From positions 1,302,001 through 1,366,000 of the forward strand of contig JAUFSD010000006.1 of assembly GCA_033030425.1 (NCBI GenBank): a stretch of DNA of 64,000 nucleotides, written 5' to 3'. Below, in pieces: positions 13,081 to 23,968 of this stretch. The stretch is from Verpa conica (Eukaryota > Ascomycota > Pezizomycetes > Pezizales > Morchellaceae). Under the pieces are notes generated by a model. That model was not told where the DNA came from. It did no database searches and was given only the letters and a program-made list of their open reading frames with translations. Positions within the stretch are counted from its first letter, which is position 1, and every line of letters begins with the position of its first letter. The position numbers and the translations under genes were made by a program.

Positions 13081-13963
13081 ATGAACCTAAAGCTACATAT
13101 TTTATCTCTCGTGCCAAGTACTCTTCTCCCTGATTTTTTTCTTTTTCTCTCGACCGAACTTTTGAAAACAATGAATACTACTTCGTATATTTACGAGGGG
13201 CATCGACTAGGAATAGATAATTCAAGCAACTACACCCGCCGCCGCCGGAATCTTCGTCGCCGCGGTGTGGACGCCTGTTACGAGGTCCCGCGTCAAGACT
13301 TTTCAAGCTCTATCGGGTCTATAGCTATCACCGCTGCTATCGTCTCTCTAGCCGAGGACTCACCTATTCTGGAATTCTCTCATCAGTTGGTAAGTTCAGA
13401 TAAAACTGGTTGTTATTGTCAATTATTCATTACGTGTGGTCTCTTCGTATCACACGGCGTCAATACTTCGTTATATACGACGCCTTTTCTCTTTTTTTTG
13501 CAATAGCATCATAAACAATTTTAGAGATACATAGCGTCGTGCCCGCGTTTACTTGTTTTTTTTTTACTATGTTGTATCTTATTGGCTATTTCTTGAATAG
13601 TTTATTAACTGATACCTGTAGGTTTCGAGTAAGGATGAGTGTGCTGCGAGAATACGTGCCAAAATGTATATCGCGGCTTCGAGAGCAACTAAGTTACGTA
13701 AGATACAGGATGAAAAGAAGAAGAAGAGAGATGGGGTGACCGGAAAGGTTAGGATCAGCAAGGGGGAAGGTAGCGAGGGAATAGATTGCACGATGGACAA
13801 GAAGGGAATGCGTAGAATGGAGATTTTAGAGCAAGCTCGGAAGGATGAGGTCAAGGAGAAAATGTATCAGATGGAGGTTCTAGAAGAAGCTAGGAAAAAG
13901 GCAGCGGAGAAAGCGGCAGAGGTAAGGAGGCTTGAGTATGAGGACGAGGTAGACTATGATTGA
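13081..13963 (+). CDS. hypothetical two-exon protein with charged helical C-terminus
   Basis: Not recognised. Exon 1 (13081-13389) ends at a perfect donor (TTG then GTAAGT). Exon 2 (13622-13963) follows a CTGTAG acceptor, and the join is in frame, giving 216 residues. The N-terminal part has an arginine cluster (TRRRRNLRRRG). The C-terminal half is a strongly charged, probably helical or coiled segment: KIQDEKKKKRDG, then MRRMEILEQARKDE, then EEARKKAAEKAAEVRRLE, ending in an acidic tail. Translation could instead start at a downstream ATG at 13171. The intron is long for this window (232 bp) and the gene sits alone between AT-rich stretches, so a lineage-specific or spurious gene is possible. 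The in-frame splice and codon texture of exon 2 argue for a real one. Confidence 0.45.
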
Positions 13964-15013
13964 AGATGATTGTGGGGTGTATAGCGAGAATTTTTGTATG
14001 GAGTTTTTTACGGTTCTAGAGCGAAATTAAGTACTGCCTGTCGCCTCGTTATATACAACACGATATAAATTAGGTATCGTATCTGAAAATACTTAATTTC
14101 CCTCTAGGCACTTGGATTGTGAATGGATTAATTACTGCTTTCACATTTTATTGTAGAAAATAGTAGTTGCTATCGATCTACTAATAGGGAATTTATTTAT
14201 AGCCTAAGTATAATGGATGTGAATGTAGTATGTAGGCTAGGTCTGTTAGGTTTCAAGAATTGATACAATTCAGTTCATTATGTGGGGGTACTGGAGGCGG
14301 GTGGGAGTTTAATAGTATTAGTTGAATTGCCGTTTGATTTCGGGGTTAGTTAATCATATATGGGTACTACATGTGTGTATCTCGATCGGTATAAGCTGAA
14401 GGGGTTTGGATCATGTTATATCACTCGCATAACTCTAATCGTGAAAACCTGGTGGTAATCTTAATAAAATAGTGGCTAAAGTCTCCCAAAATTTAGGTGT
14501 ATTATATTTATTAGAATTTAGGTGTAAAGTTTGGTCATTGTACTTCGGTCACCATGATTGATTATCTATGTAGTTGACATACACTATGGGTATATATATG
14601 TGCTATAGGGATATTAAAGTATTATTTAAAGTAGATTAAGCAGGTGTTATAGTTATAACTACATGTAGTAACTTAATAGTTTAATGTCACCATTTTGTGT
14701 ACCAATTACAATGCCTCTAGCTGTTCTGACCTCTAGGTAGAGAGTTGGATCAAGGTAGTTCATATATAAGCCTAGCTAGATATAGGCTAAGGTGGAGAAA
14801 TTGGTTCTAAGAATTATTTAGTTAAATTTATAGAAACCCGGGTTTATTGTACTACTCCATCAACAGAGTCTCATGCTGGGTGCCTATTAGCTTATGCTTG
14901 TGTCTTGTCTTTAAAGTTTATAGGTAGGGTAACTGCTGGGGTCCAACTGGCCGACTTCAACGTCAACTCGTGGGTTGAATCTCTAAAAAGTAGCCTAAGG
15001 TTCACTAGCAGGA
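13964..15013. other. AT-rich intergenic region
   Basis: About 1 kb of TA-rich sequence with no recognisable gene. The last hundred bases presumably hold the promoter and leader of the thymidylate kinase gene. No specific motif could be assigned. Confidence 0.5.
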
Positions 15014-15793
15014 ATGGCTTCTCAATCAGCTACCCCTCGTGGTGCCCTTATAGCTATAGAAGGTCTCGACCGGGCTGGGAAATCTACGCAATGTAGTCTC
15101 CTTCTCAAGAGACTTCAGCAGGAGGGTAGGAAAGTACGGCTTCAGAAATTTCCAGGTATGTAAATCTTCTATCATTTTTTTCTCTTCATAATATCAAGGG
15201 CAAAAAAGGAAAGAAAGAAAGAAAAACGCCAATTGACCCTTATCCAGAATGATATCATACCCCTAACGGTGAAGAAACCAATAGACCGCACAACGACGAT
15301 TGGAAAGATGATCGACTCCTATCTGAAATCCACCTCCCAGTTGGAAGACCATTCGATTCATCTTCTCTTCTCTGCAAATCGTTGGGAGCTCGCTCAGACA
15401 ATTCTGGCTGATATTAGCGACGGTGTTACAATTATCGTGGATCGATATGTTTATTCCGGTGTTGTATTCAGTGCTGCGAAAGGATTAGATTATGAGTACT
15501 GTCGTTCGCCAGATACTGGTCTTCCAAGACCAGATACTGTGATATTCCTGGATTTGTCCGCGGCAGATGCGGCGAAGCGGAGTGGGTTCGGGGATGAGCG
15601 GTATGAAGTGCCAAAGATTCAGAGGACGGTTAGGGAGTTATTTAGTGTTATGATGGAGGATAAGAGAGATGAAGGGGATTGGAATGTAGTTGATGCGGGG
15701 CAGAGTATTAGTCAGGTCGAGGAAGAGATCTGGGGATTAGTAGAGAAAGCGGGGGAGTTTGCAAAGGAGAATAATTTAAGGAGTATTAGGTGA
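15014..15793 (+). CDS. CDC8: thymidylate kinase (dTMP kinase)
   Basis: Phosphorylates dTMP to dTDP with ATP, an essential step of dTTP supply. Two exons (15014-15155 and 15285-15793) join as KFP-DRTTTIGKMIDSY to give 216 residues, the usual length. The P-loop EGLDRAGKST lies at residues 16-25 and is followed by the DR motif of the substrate site. VDRYVYSG and the LID-region arginines around KRSGFGDERYE are present. The start is the only ATG that gives the full N-terminal strand before the P-loop. The 129-bp intron contains a short GAAA microsatellite. The gene is followed in the same direction by COQ3, with separate promoters implied by the 330-bp gap. Confidence 0.93.
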
Positions 15794-16126
15794 ATAGTTA
15801 TGGGTTATCTGAGACCTATTCTATATTTAGTAGAGAAATCAGGATTGGCGGCCTTATCTGGTGACAAGATGTTGAAGAGTGTCGTATCTTTCTGAGAAAC
15901 AAAAACACTCGCCAATCGGAGGTATTTAATAAAGGTCTATTATAATACAAAATTAATACCAAACGCATTATAGAGCAATCAAGAATTACTCCAATCATAT
16001 TTCCTCTTATACCCAGGGTTAGGGTACGTTGTCTATCTTATCAGCTGCCCACAACGCTGGTACCTCTTTCTTCAATCCCGCCGCCTCAACCTCCCCCCCA
16101 GAACACCTCCCCAATTACCCCTCACA

Positions 16127-17268
16127 ATGGCATCAAAAATCCTCCGACAGCTCCCCCGAACGTTTACTCTACCCCTCCGCAGGTTCCCTCCCACCGCCGC
16201 CTTCTCCCGCACCCATAGTACCGGCACCTCCGTTGACCCCAATGAGATCTCCCACTTTGACGGCCTTGCCTCAACCTGGTGGGACCCCCACGGCTCCTCA
16301 CGTCTTCTCCACCTCATGAACCCGATTCGCCTACAGTTTATCCAAACTTGCTTACTCCGCGACTCACAAATTCCTCCTACCGCATCCACGCGGGGGTCAG
16401 AGAGTGAGGATGCAGGTCCAGTTGGAGCCGTGCAGGGTGGTGAGAATCAGGGCTTGAGATATCTGGATATTGGATGTGGTGGTGGGATCCTTGCAGAGTC
16501 ACTGGCGAGGTTGAAGAGTACGCGGAGTGTGTTGGGCGTGGATGCGAGTACGGAGGTGCTTAAGGTTGCTGAGAGCCATCGCCGTACGGATCCGGGATTG
16601 GTAGGGAAGTTGAGGTATTTGAATTCTACTATTGAGGGGTTGGGAGAGGCACTGAAGAAGGGTGAGGTAGAGGGGGTGGACAGGGAATTTGATATTGTGA
16701 GTTCATGCTGAATGATATGTTTCTGGGTGTTTTCGGTAACCATTTCTCACCACTTAAAAAAAAAACTGTAATTGAAAATGGATATTTGTTGAATTTCTTT
16801 TGGGAGAATTTCAACATTTTTGTTTGAGTGGGAAATAGTTGTTGGAGATCCCTAGTAACAATCTTTTTTCTCTTCATAACTTGGGCTTATTTGTTACAGG
16901 TTACACTAATGGAAGTAATTGAGCATGTGCCTCACCCACATGCATTCCTCTACTCCTGCATGTCTCACGTCAAGCCCGGTGGGTGGTTATGTCTCTCGAC
17001 AATTGCACGGACGTGGACATCATACGTAACCACCAAGCTCATTGCTGAGGATATCCTTAATATTGTACCACGCGGGACACACGACTGGCATAAATATATT
17101 AACGCGAATGAGCTGGAGAGTTTTTTCAAGGGACAGGTTGGATGGGGTGCTGGTGGTGGGATGGTTACGATGGGGTGTGCTTATATTCCAGGGTTTGGGT
17201 GGAAGGAGGTGAAGGGTGGAGAGAAGGTGGGTAATTATTTCTTTGGAGTTAGGAGGAATGTTGAATAA
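16127..17268 (+). CDS. COQ3: ubiquinone biosynthesis O-methyltransferase, mitochondrial
   Basis: SAM-dependent methyltransferase that performs both O-methylations of coenzyme Q synthesis on the matrix side of the inner mitochondrial membrane. Exons 16127-16696 and 16900-17268 join as FDI-VTLMEVIEHV to give 312 residues. The N-terminus is a typical presequence rich in Arg, Ser and Thr (MASKILRQLPRTFTLPLRR). The UbiG signature follows: EISHFDGLASTWWDPHG, then the SAM loop LDIGCGGGILAESLA and the acidic-loop region LGVDAS. After the intron come MEVIEHV and KPGGWLCLSTI. The loop between the first two blocks (SEDAGPVGAVQGGENQG) looks like a lineage-specific insertion. The 203-bp intron has a weak downstream reading frame only. 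Confidence 0.93.
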
Positions 17269-17510
17269 ATCTGGGGGGAGGAACAAGGTTATTTGTGATA
17301 TTAGTTTCTATAGTGACTCTTTACGTGCTTATGATTCATGGGCGAGTGTATTGTGAGTAGTTTTATTCAAATAAACCACTTTCATATAAATTATATATAC
17401 TACTGTACAAAACTTCCAGAGTTCAAGGTCATCCAAAACTATATTTGGGAAAATAAAGGAGGAAATCGGCGTACAACTAATTTAGTAATAACCAACTCCT
17501 AATATACTTT

Positions 17511-19042
17511 CTATTCATCCTCCATAACCATCTCTTTGATCTCCTCCTTCACCTGTACCGGTGCTGCCGCCGCTACCGCACCCGCTCCTAGTGCCATAGC
17601 CCCTGGCCCCTCAAATAACAAATGAACCTCATCTACCAAGTCAAACAGTACATCCTCGGCAATTTGCTCCTCATAACGTTCACACATTGGCCTACACCCC
17701 TCCTCAGTCAGTTCCTTTGGGGGGCACCACCATTCAGGCCCGTAATTAGTATCTACAACCCCTCCACGAAATACAGATACAGCTGGATAATACCCTAAAG
17801 AGCCATCGTCTAATTCCCTCCCGCCAATTGTAGAGGATGGCCGTGAAGCTGGTGGTAGGAAGGCATATAAATCTTCCCAGGCTGTACCGACATATTCACC
17901 ATTCTTGTAGACTTTGATCCAGCTTCCTGGAAGTGTCTTTGGAGGTGCTGAGGGCTTAGTCCCGGGGGACGGATTCATAAGCTCTTCCATGTCTTTTGTG
18001 GGCTGGTATTCAAACTGCTCGTACCAGAGCTGATTTTTATATCTGATTGGAATACGGTCACGAATTATATCTGCACTTTTTGCCACAGGGTCGTTGCTGA
18101 GTGTGCGCTGGATTTCGAGTGAGGGTATACAGATTCGTAACCCGATGACATCGCCCGTTACGAAATCTGCGTTCAAAAAGTCGCGAGGACGTGACATGTG
18201 GACCTTTTGCCCACTCGCATCCCGGATTCCGTAAGAATGACCGTCAAAGCCGACTGGTGCATCGAGGGGCGCTTCTCGCCGTGCCCACCCAACACGGACA
18301 TGCCCACCGGAGCCGCTTCCGTCTTTGGTTATCCCCCGCATAACCTTACATTCATAATACCAATCCCCTTCCCGGACTCCTATGTTTGCACGTGCCATCC
18401 GCCAGCCCTTGGAGGTAGTGATGGAGGTTCCGGAGGCATTGACATAGACTTGAGCATTCATGTCTTCGTAGTTAATGCGGGGTGCGTACGGCTCATATTC
18501 AGACTGGCGGTATGTAACAGTCGGTAGCATCCGCGATGCTTCGCAGGGAACGTAGCGAAAGCCACGGCGGTTCAGGGCACTGGGCGATGTTAGTGGTTGC
18601 TCTTGAAGAGGGGGAGTAATACGAACTGATCATTAACAACGAAAAATTCCTCTGGGAGGTCGGGAATCTCAGTTACAGCCATTGTCGGCGGAGCACGGTG
18701 TCCATAGTAGTCCTGCTCTTTCGGCGGCGGCAGTCGCCACCTATTCAGTGTAGGCCAGCTCGTCGCGTTCGCGGTTGCTGCGCCGGGAGTGTTGTGACCT
18801 GTAGTTTGTTTCCCTGATGTAGTTCCTCCACCCCCAGCACCGCCTATGCTAGTTGTGATTGTAGCAGTAGTATTATTTGATGCAGCTTCTTTCTTCTTCC
18901 AGGATTCCTTTTTTTCGCGGGGTTGCTTAGTGCGGGAGGGAAGGGTGGATTCTGTGTCCTCAGGGTTTGGAGGGCGTTTTTGTGGGATTGAGGAGGTGGA
19001 GGGGGAATCTGGGGAGATGTCGAGCATAAGAGTGTCTTGCAT
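17511..19042 (-). CDS. ash2: COMPASS subunit ASH2/BRE2, SPRY domain, with an apparent frameshift
   Basis: SPRY-domain subunit of the Set1/COMPASS histone H3K4 methyltransferase. The downstream block (from 18530) carries the SPRY core: YEPYAPRINYEDMNAQVYV, then GWRMARANIGVREGDWYYE, then GGHVRVGWARREAPLDAPVG. The upstream block encodes a Ser/Thr/Gly-rich N-terminus and runs through DQFVLLPLFKSNH into a stop near 18593. The next block in the other frame starts exactly there as PLTSPSALNRRGFRYVP, which reads as the natural continuation, so one base seems missing. A 47-nt intron (18626-18580; GTTCGT donor, CTAAC, CAG) would also restore the frame, giving 494 residues, but would delete the conserved-looking segment. 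A TCACGTG box lies 120 bp upstream. The gene is convergent with COQ3. Confidence 0.8.
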
Positions 19043-19162
19043 CTTCCCGGTACTATCCAGATATATGAGAGAGGGTCTTGGAGTGTTGTGAGGGGGGGGG
19101 TTGTGGTGTTTGTGCTAGTGATCAGCTCTTGTGGTGTTGTGGTTCTGAGCTTTGAACATCAT

Positions 19163-19168
19163 CACGTG
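19163..19168. promoter_or_regulatory. CACGTG box upstream of ASH2/BRE2
   Basis: CACGTG in the context ATCACGTGAG, 120 bp upstream of the ASH2/BRE2 start. It has the same core as the boxes at 5.68 and 44.13 kb. A regulatory role is inferred. Confidence 0.4.
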
Positions 19169-19535
19169 AGCGAATAATTCCGTGGATAACCCTAGCCCTA
19201 CATAATAGTTCATCTATTTATAGTTATTAGATATTAGATATTAAGTGCTGCTTGTACCCGCTCATAGTAATCTATAAGTCGTAATCTACCAACCTCGGGT
19301 TCCAGATACGTACGACCACAATGGAGGAGTAGTCCTATGAAGAACTAACTCCGCAGCGTCCACTCTCATAGCTACCGGACTACCAAGCAATACTTACTTA
19401 GAAGCTCTACTCTGCTTACTTCTATAGTACTTTTTAGGCATGGGCGCTATACGGTGCTATAGGATACGGTAACGAGAGTAACTCAAGGTAGGGTAGGGTA
19501 GTGGGGGTTCCTGTGGTCAGGTGACGCAAAAATGA
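19169..19535. other. intergenic stretch upstream of the tRNA
   Basis: About 370 bp with no reading frame of note. It separates the ASH2/BRE2 promoter from the 3' end of the tRNA gene. Confidence 0.5.
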
Positions 19536-19607
19536 CACTCCACGCGGGATTCGAACCCGCAGCCTTCAGATTAGAAGTCTGACGCGCTACCATTGCGCCA
19601 GCAGAGC
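19536..19607 (-). tRNA. tRNA-Arg (anticodon UCU)
   Basis: A complete 72-nt cloverleaf on the minus strand without an intron. The acceptor stem GCTCTGC pairs with GTGGAGT, with G-U wobbles including position 1-72 as in the yeast homologue. The D arm is TGGCGCAATGGTAGCGC. The anticodon stem TCAGA/TCTGA encloses the loop CTTCTAA, so the anticodon is TCT. The T arm is GCGGGTTCGAATCCCGC. The discriminator base is G. A-box and B-box promoter sequences are intact. Confidence 0.95.
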
Positions 19608-19841
19608 CGCTATAAGAATTTAGCGATAAATATCCCACAATACAATCACATACAGTGGAAGGTAGTATGATAACTAAGAGCCATGGCTTGCGACTACTGA
19701 AAACTTGGGATCTGATTCGGGTGATGCCACTGTTGCCTATCGATGGTAAGGATAAGACTTGCATGCCTGGGTTCTTGATGCATATAAATTGTAAGACATT
19801 GTTTTCGACTATCCCCAATTAGATTTACATGCGTAGCTGCA

Positions 19842-22762
19842 ATGATGTGTTGGTATCTGCCTACAAGTCCCTACTTTAACTTGTTTCGCTCTTTGGTTGC
19901 GGGGAATGAGAATATTAGTTTATCGCCTCGTGTGTTTGATATCGCGGCCTCAAATCGGCCACCTTCGAATGTATTGCCTGGGGGTACTAGCAGCTATGAC
20001 AACAACCAAGTTCAAGCAATTTGATCCCTACAAACTCCCTACAAGGTTCTGTGAGGACTGCTACGAGCACAAAATCACCTGCGAAACCGAGTACAAGACT
20101 AGCTTTACATCAACGCTACAGGGGGGGGTTGGCACTATGTGGCTAGAGGAGGAAGAGAACGGGGCACTGAGAGCGGTGAAGCAGATTTCGAAAAAGAATA
20201 ATATAATAATGAACCCAAGAGAATTGTTGGCCTTGACGAAGCTGAAAATGGTAGATATTATTTCTCTTGTAGAATGGATTGGCAGATGTTGACAGGTTTT
20301 TTCTCCTAGTGTCCAGAGTTTTTTTGTACAGTTCTTTGGGTGGTTCGAGAATGACAAGGATATATCTGGCTATGGAGTATATGGAGAATGGTGACCTGGC
20401 CGGCCTTATTTCAAAGAATGATATGGGTGAGGAAAATGCAAAAGCTATAGCATTGCAGTTACTCATGGGCCTGAAAATCATACACGACCATGGCTTCTGC
20501 CACCGCAATCTTAAACCGTAGGCTTGGCTCTCCCTACTTGTTAGGTAGAAGTCAGCTAAAGACCTATACATAATATCCTCGTCGTCTCTGTGTCGCCAAT
20601 CGTTGTTAAAATAACTGACTTTGGTGTCTCAAAGCAAGAAAGAGATGATACAGTCCTATTCTCAACTGTAAGAACCTCTAGTTATACTACGCCTGAGATT
20701 ATGAGCTACCTTTCGATCCTCCGAGACCTCGCAGTATACTAGCGCTGTGGATATATGGTCACTAGGATGCCTAATAAATGCTATTATGACAAATGAAACC
20801 CCGTTTCTAGATACACGAAGACTTCTCCGGTATATTGAAATTAAAATTAAATTCCTGAGGACGAAGTTATCTGGGAGGAATGCAACCGATAGGGCGATTT
20901 TGTTTATTGCGAGCCCAATAAAGCCGTATCCGGGGGACAGATCGATAGCAGAACAGGCGTTACAAGATCAGTGATTCAAGATGAATGAACAAGATGCAAT
21001 GGCCATTTCGACAAAGATTGGAGGAGAGACTCCTATGGACGAGGAAGAAGAACTAGGGCAAAATATAAGTGTACTGAAATTAATCTCAAATAGTAAGGAT
21101 TTACTCCCAATCCTCTCAACAAGAAAGAAATTGAGTAGATGATGAGTCGGCTTTGAAATAGCCACACAGGGAGTTTCATTCACAGTTGCATAACCATCTA
21201 CTGCGCCATCGTCCATAATAACTAGATCGTCATCCGTCGCCTCTGCCAAAACACCTGTGTAAATGTCAACGCTTACCAAAACGAAAAAAAAACCCTTGCA
21301 TATTCTCACCGCAATAGAAAGCGAAGTAATTGCTAGTCTTCTGCTTGAAAAAGGCGCCGACATTACCGCGAAGTATGGAGAGCAGTGGACACCGCTTCGT
21401 CTAGTAGTCGAAATGGGCTATGAAAACATGGTGAGGTTATTACTTGAGAAAGGCGCAGCTACGTAGGAGCGCTATAGGCTATACTCAGAGCAAGAGCTGT
21501 GTAAACGGCTTGAACGAAACTTTGGCTCATACGGAAGGGCGTTGGAGATGTCATCGATAAACCACTTTGTAAAGGGACGGGATCCTGGACCTTACGCTGG
21601 AGAGACCCCACCACATCTAGCAGCGAGGTCAGGCCATGGTGGGATAGCGAGTTTGCTGCTGGCAGGCGGGGTAGATATCGAGGCTGTTGACGGCTGTAAG
21701 AGTACAGCGCTACATCTAGCAGTACAGGAAGATCACTGGGAAGTTGTAAAATTCCTCTTCGAAAGCGGAGTAGATCCGGCTAGGAAGAATGAGAATGGTT
21801 CCCCCGTATTACATCTTGCTATTCAAAAGAGACGGGGTGGGATTGTTGAGCCGTTGCTTAATTGTGGTGCTATGGTGGAGGGGAGAGACGGGGATCGATA
21901 TACGGCGCTTCATAAAGCCGCGCAGGGAGGACACGAGAGGATTGTTAAGTTACTACTTGATAATGGAGTAAATTTTATGAGTAGATGGAGGAATACTTCT
22001 ATTGAGTGGAAAGCGCACTTGGGTGGTGCGGATGTTACGGTGAAGGATGAGACGGCGCTACATCTTGCGGTTTTCTGGGGGCATGCAGAGATTTTCAAGT
22101 TGCTTGTTTATGGTGCTAATATTACTGTTAAATATGGTATTGGATCAACACCATTACATTTCGCTGCCCAGGAAGGCCATGAGGGAATTGTGGGGCTGTT
22201 GTTTGAAAACGGCGCAGATATCATTGACTCTTGGCCTACACCACTACATCTTGCAGTGTCCCAAGAAAATGAAGGCATCGTGAATCTACTACTAGAGAAT
22301 AGGGCCGTTATAGTGACTCGGGATGAATTCACAGATCTCCACCTTGCATCTGAAGAGGGCCGCGAGACTATGGTCAGGTTGTTGTTAGAAAATGGAGTGG
22401 ATGTCAATATGGCCCAAGACGAAATGGGTTTCACATCCCTTCACCTCGCTTCTCAAGCTGGGAGGAGCTGAATAATCTCTACTCTCCTCTCCGCAGGCAC
22501 CGAGGCCAATTCTCGTGCCAACGGGCTTAAAACACCGCTACATCTTGCAGTTCAAGAAGGGATACAGGAAACAGTAAAGTTGCTGCTAGAACAAGGAGCA
22601 TATATTTCCGCAGTGACAAAGGGCGGGGCAACGGTCATGAATTGGGCTGCGGGGGAGGGAGATGTAGGGATACTCGAGTTGTTACTTCAGATGGGTGGTG
22701 TGGGTGTGTTATCTTGTAGGGACCGGGACGCCTCTCAGTTTAGCTGTAAGGAGAGGTCATAG
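19842..22762 (+). pseudogene. decayed protein kinase-ankyrin repeat gene
   Basis: A kinase domain followed by about a dozen ankyrin repeats, broken many times. Kinase pieces in order: glycine loop (GGVGTMWLE), AVK lysine, FFGWFENDKD, IYLAMEYMENGDLAG, HRNLKP, ITDFGVSK, YTTPEIM and AVDIWSLGCL. An intron at about 20519 (CC, then GTAGGC) still splices in frame. The WFENDKD and IYLAMEY pieces are in different frames, as are YTTPEIM and AVDIWSLGCL. A TGA sits where the family would place Trp after LQDQ (about 20971). HRN has Asn where catalytic Asp belongs. Ankyrin units with TALHLA, TPLHFAAQEGHEGIV and similar motifs run from 21.26 to 22.7 kb, interrupted by stops at 21464 and 22469. A functional start cannot be placed. 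A FHA-like or other N-terminal region at 19.84-20.0 kb is possible but unproven. Confidence 0.8.
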
Positions 22763-22965
22763 GCAGGCTGTGGAGAGGATTAGAAATTTATTAGGGATTG
22801 GGTTGGGGAGGGCTTGGTTTATTGGGGGGTGAGTGATAGGCAGTTTCGGAGGTTCTTTTGTAAATATTAGGAAGGGAGACGTTGTAGTATAACTTATTAA
22901 TAAGTGTCTATAACTTAGATGTAATGAGACTCTTCCGGGGCTTTGAATGAGGTGGCTAGGTAACC

Positions 22966-23646
22966 TACGGCGGGCTGTTTGGCGTGCAACCGCAGAAATC
23001 ATGACAACAGGCTTAGAACTATTGCTTATGGCAAATATTTTTAGTTTGCAACCACCTCCTGTAGCTGATTATGGGGAGAGGAGGGACTAAATGCTGAGCC
23101 TGATACATGAGATTTGCTCCTCACCTGTACATCATATAAAGTTCTTTGTATTCATAAGTGGAAGAAATTTTATCAGAATTTCTCCTCATTTGCTATATAT
23201 TAATGGGTTGTCCTCATTTACCTAAAAGAGTCAATCGTGACTTTTAACCTAGTTTTTAAAATCGCCAAGTACTGGGTAGAATAAGGTGCTATAATTAAAG
23301 AGTAAGGGTCCATGGGATACTAGAAGAGGTAGGTTGTAGATGGTATATAGGTTATTTGTAGAAGTTTAGAATTCACTACTAGCTAGTCAAAAGCACTCGT
23401 TTACTCTTTTAGGTAAATGAGGTGAAATTCTAATATAGTTTTTTCTTCTATGAATACAAAGAACTATATATGATATAAAAGTAAGGAGTAAGGCTTATAT
23501 AGGGCTCAGCACCTAGTCCTCCCCCCCCCCCCCATAATCAGCTACAGGAGATAGTTGCAAACTAAAAATATTTGCCATAAGCGATAATCCAAAGTGGTTG
23601 CCATAGATCATGATTTCTGCGGTTGCGCGCCAAACCGTCCGCCGTA
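22966..23646. mobile_element. foldback/MITE-like element with ~270-bp inverted arms
   Basis: The left arm (about 22966-23232) reappears as an imperfect reverse complement in the right arm (about 23403-23646), around a spacer of about 170 bp. The ends read TACGGCGGGCTGTTTGGCG on the left and, inverted, TACGGCGGACGGTTTGGCG on the right. Shared internal blocks include GCAACCGCAGAAATCATGA, TGGCAAATATTTTTAGTTTG, CCTGTAGCTGATTATGGGG, AGTTCTTTGTATTCATA and CATTTACCTAAAAGAGT. A TA dinucleotide borders each end, which suits a Tc1/mariner-type TA target. There is no coding potential, so it would be non-autonomous. Many differences between the arms are transitions. It lies directly downstream of the kinase-ankyrin relic. 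Confidence 0.75.
23519..23533 (+). repeat. poly-C tract inside the foldback element
   Basis: A run of about 14 C in the right arm. The left-arm counterpart has a short G/A mix (GGGGAGAGGAGGG), so the tract expanded or was base-edited after the arms diverged. Confidence 0.8.
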
Positions 23647-23968
23647 AGTACCTATATTTTCCTAAGACAAGACCTTTATCCAAGGCGAGTTAGTCACAAG
23701 AGGAAGGGATTCATTCGCTGTTAGTTAGGGTTGAACCTTATAATCTTACAGGGAAAACTCAAGAGAGTTACCTGCACTGAAAGTACATGTATGCTAACCT
23801 CTGCGCCTACCACTGGTTCTTTTCTCATGGAGATTTCTACCAAAGGCACAAATACTCTAATACAAAAAAGTTCATCGGAGTTTAGTTCACTATCCCACAA
23901 GCAGCTAGGCCTGCATATGTTGTATATATTCAGTGCCCTAATTTGGAGGAAACGTTTGTCCTATCGCG

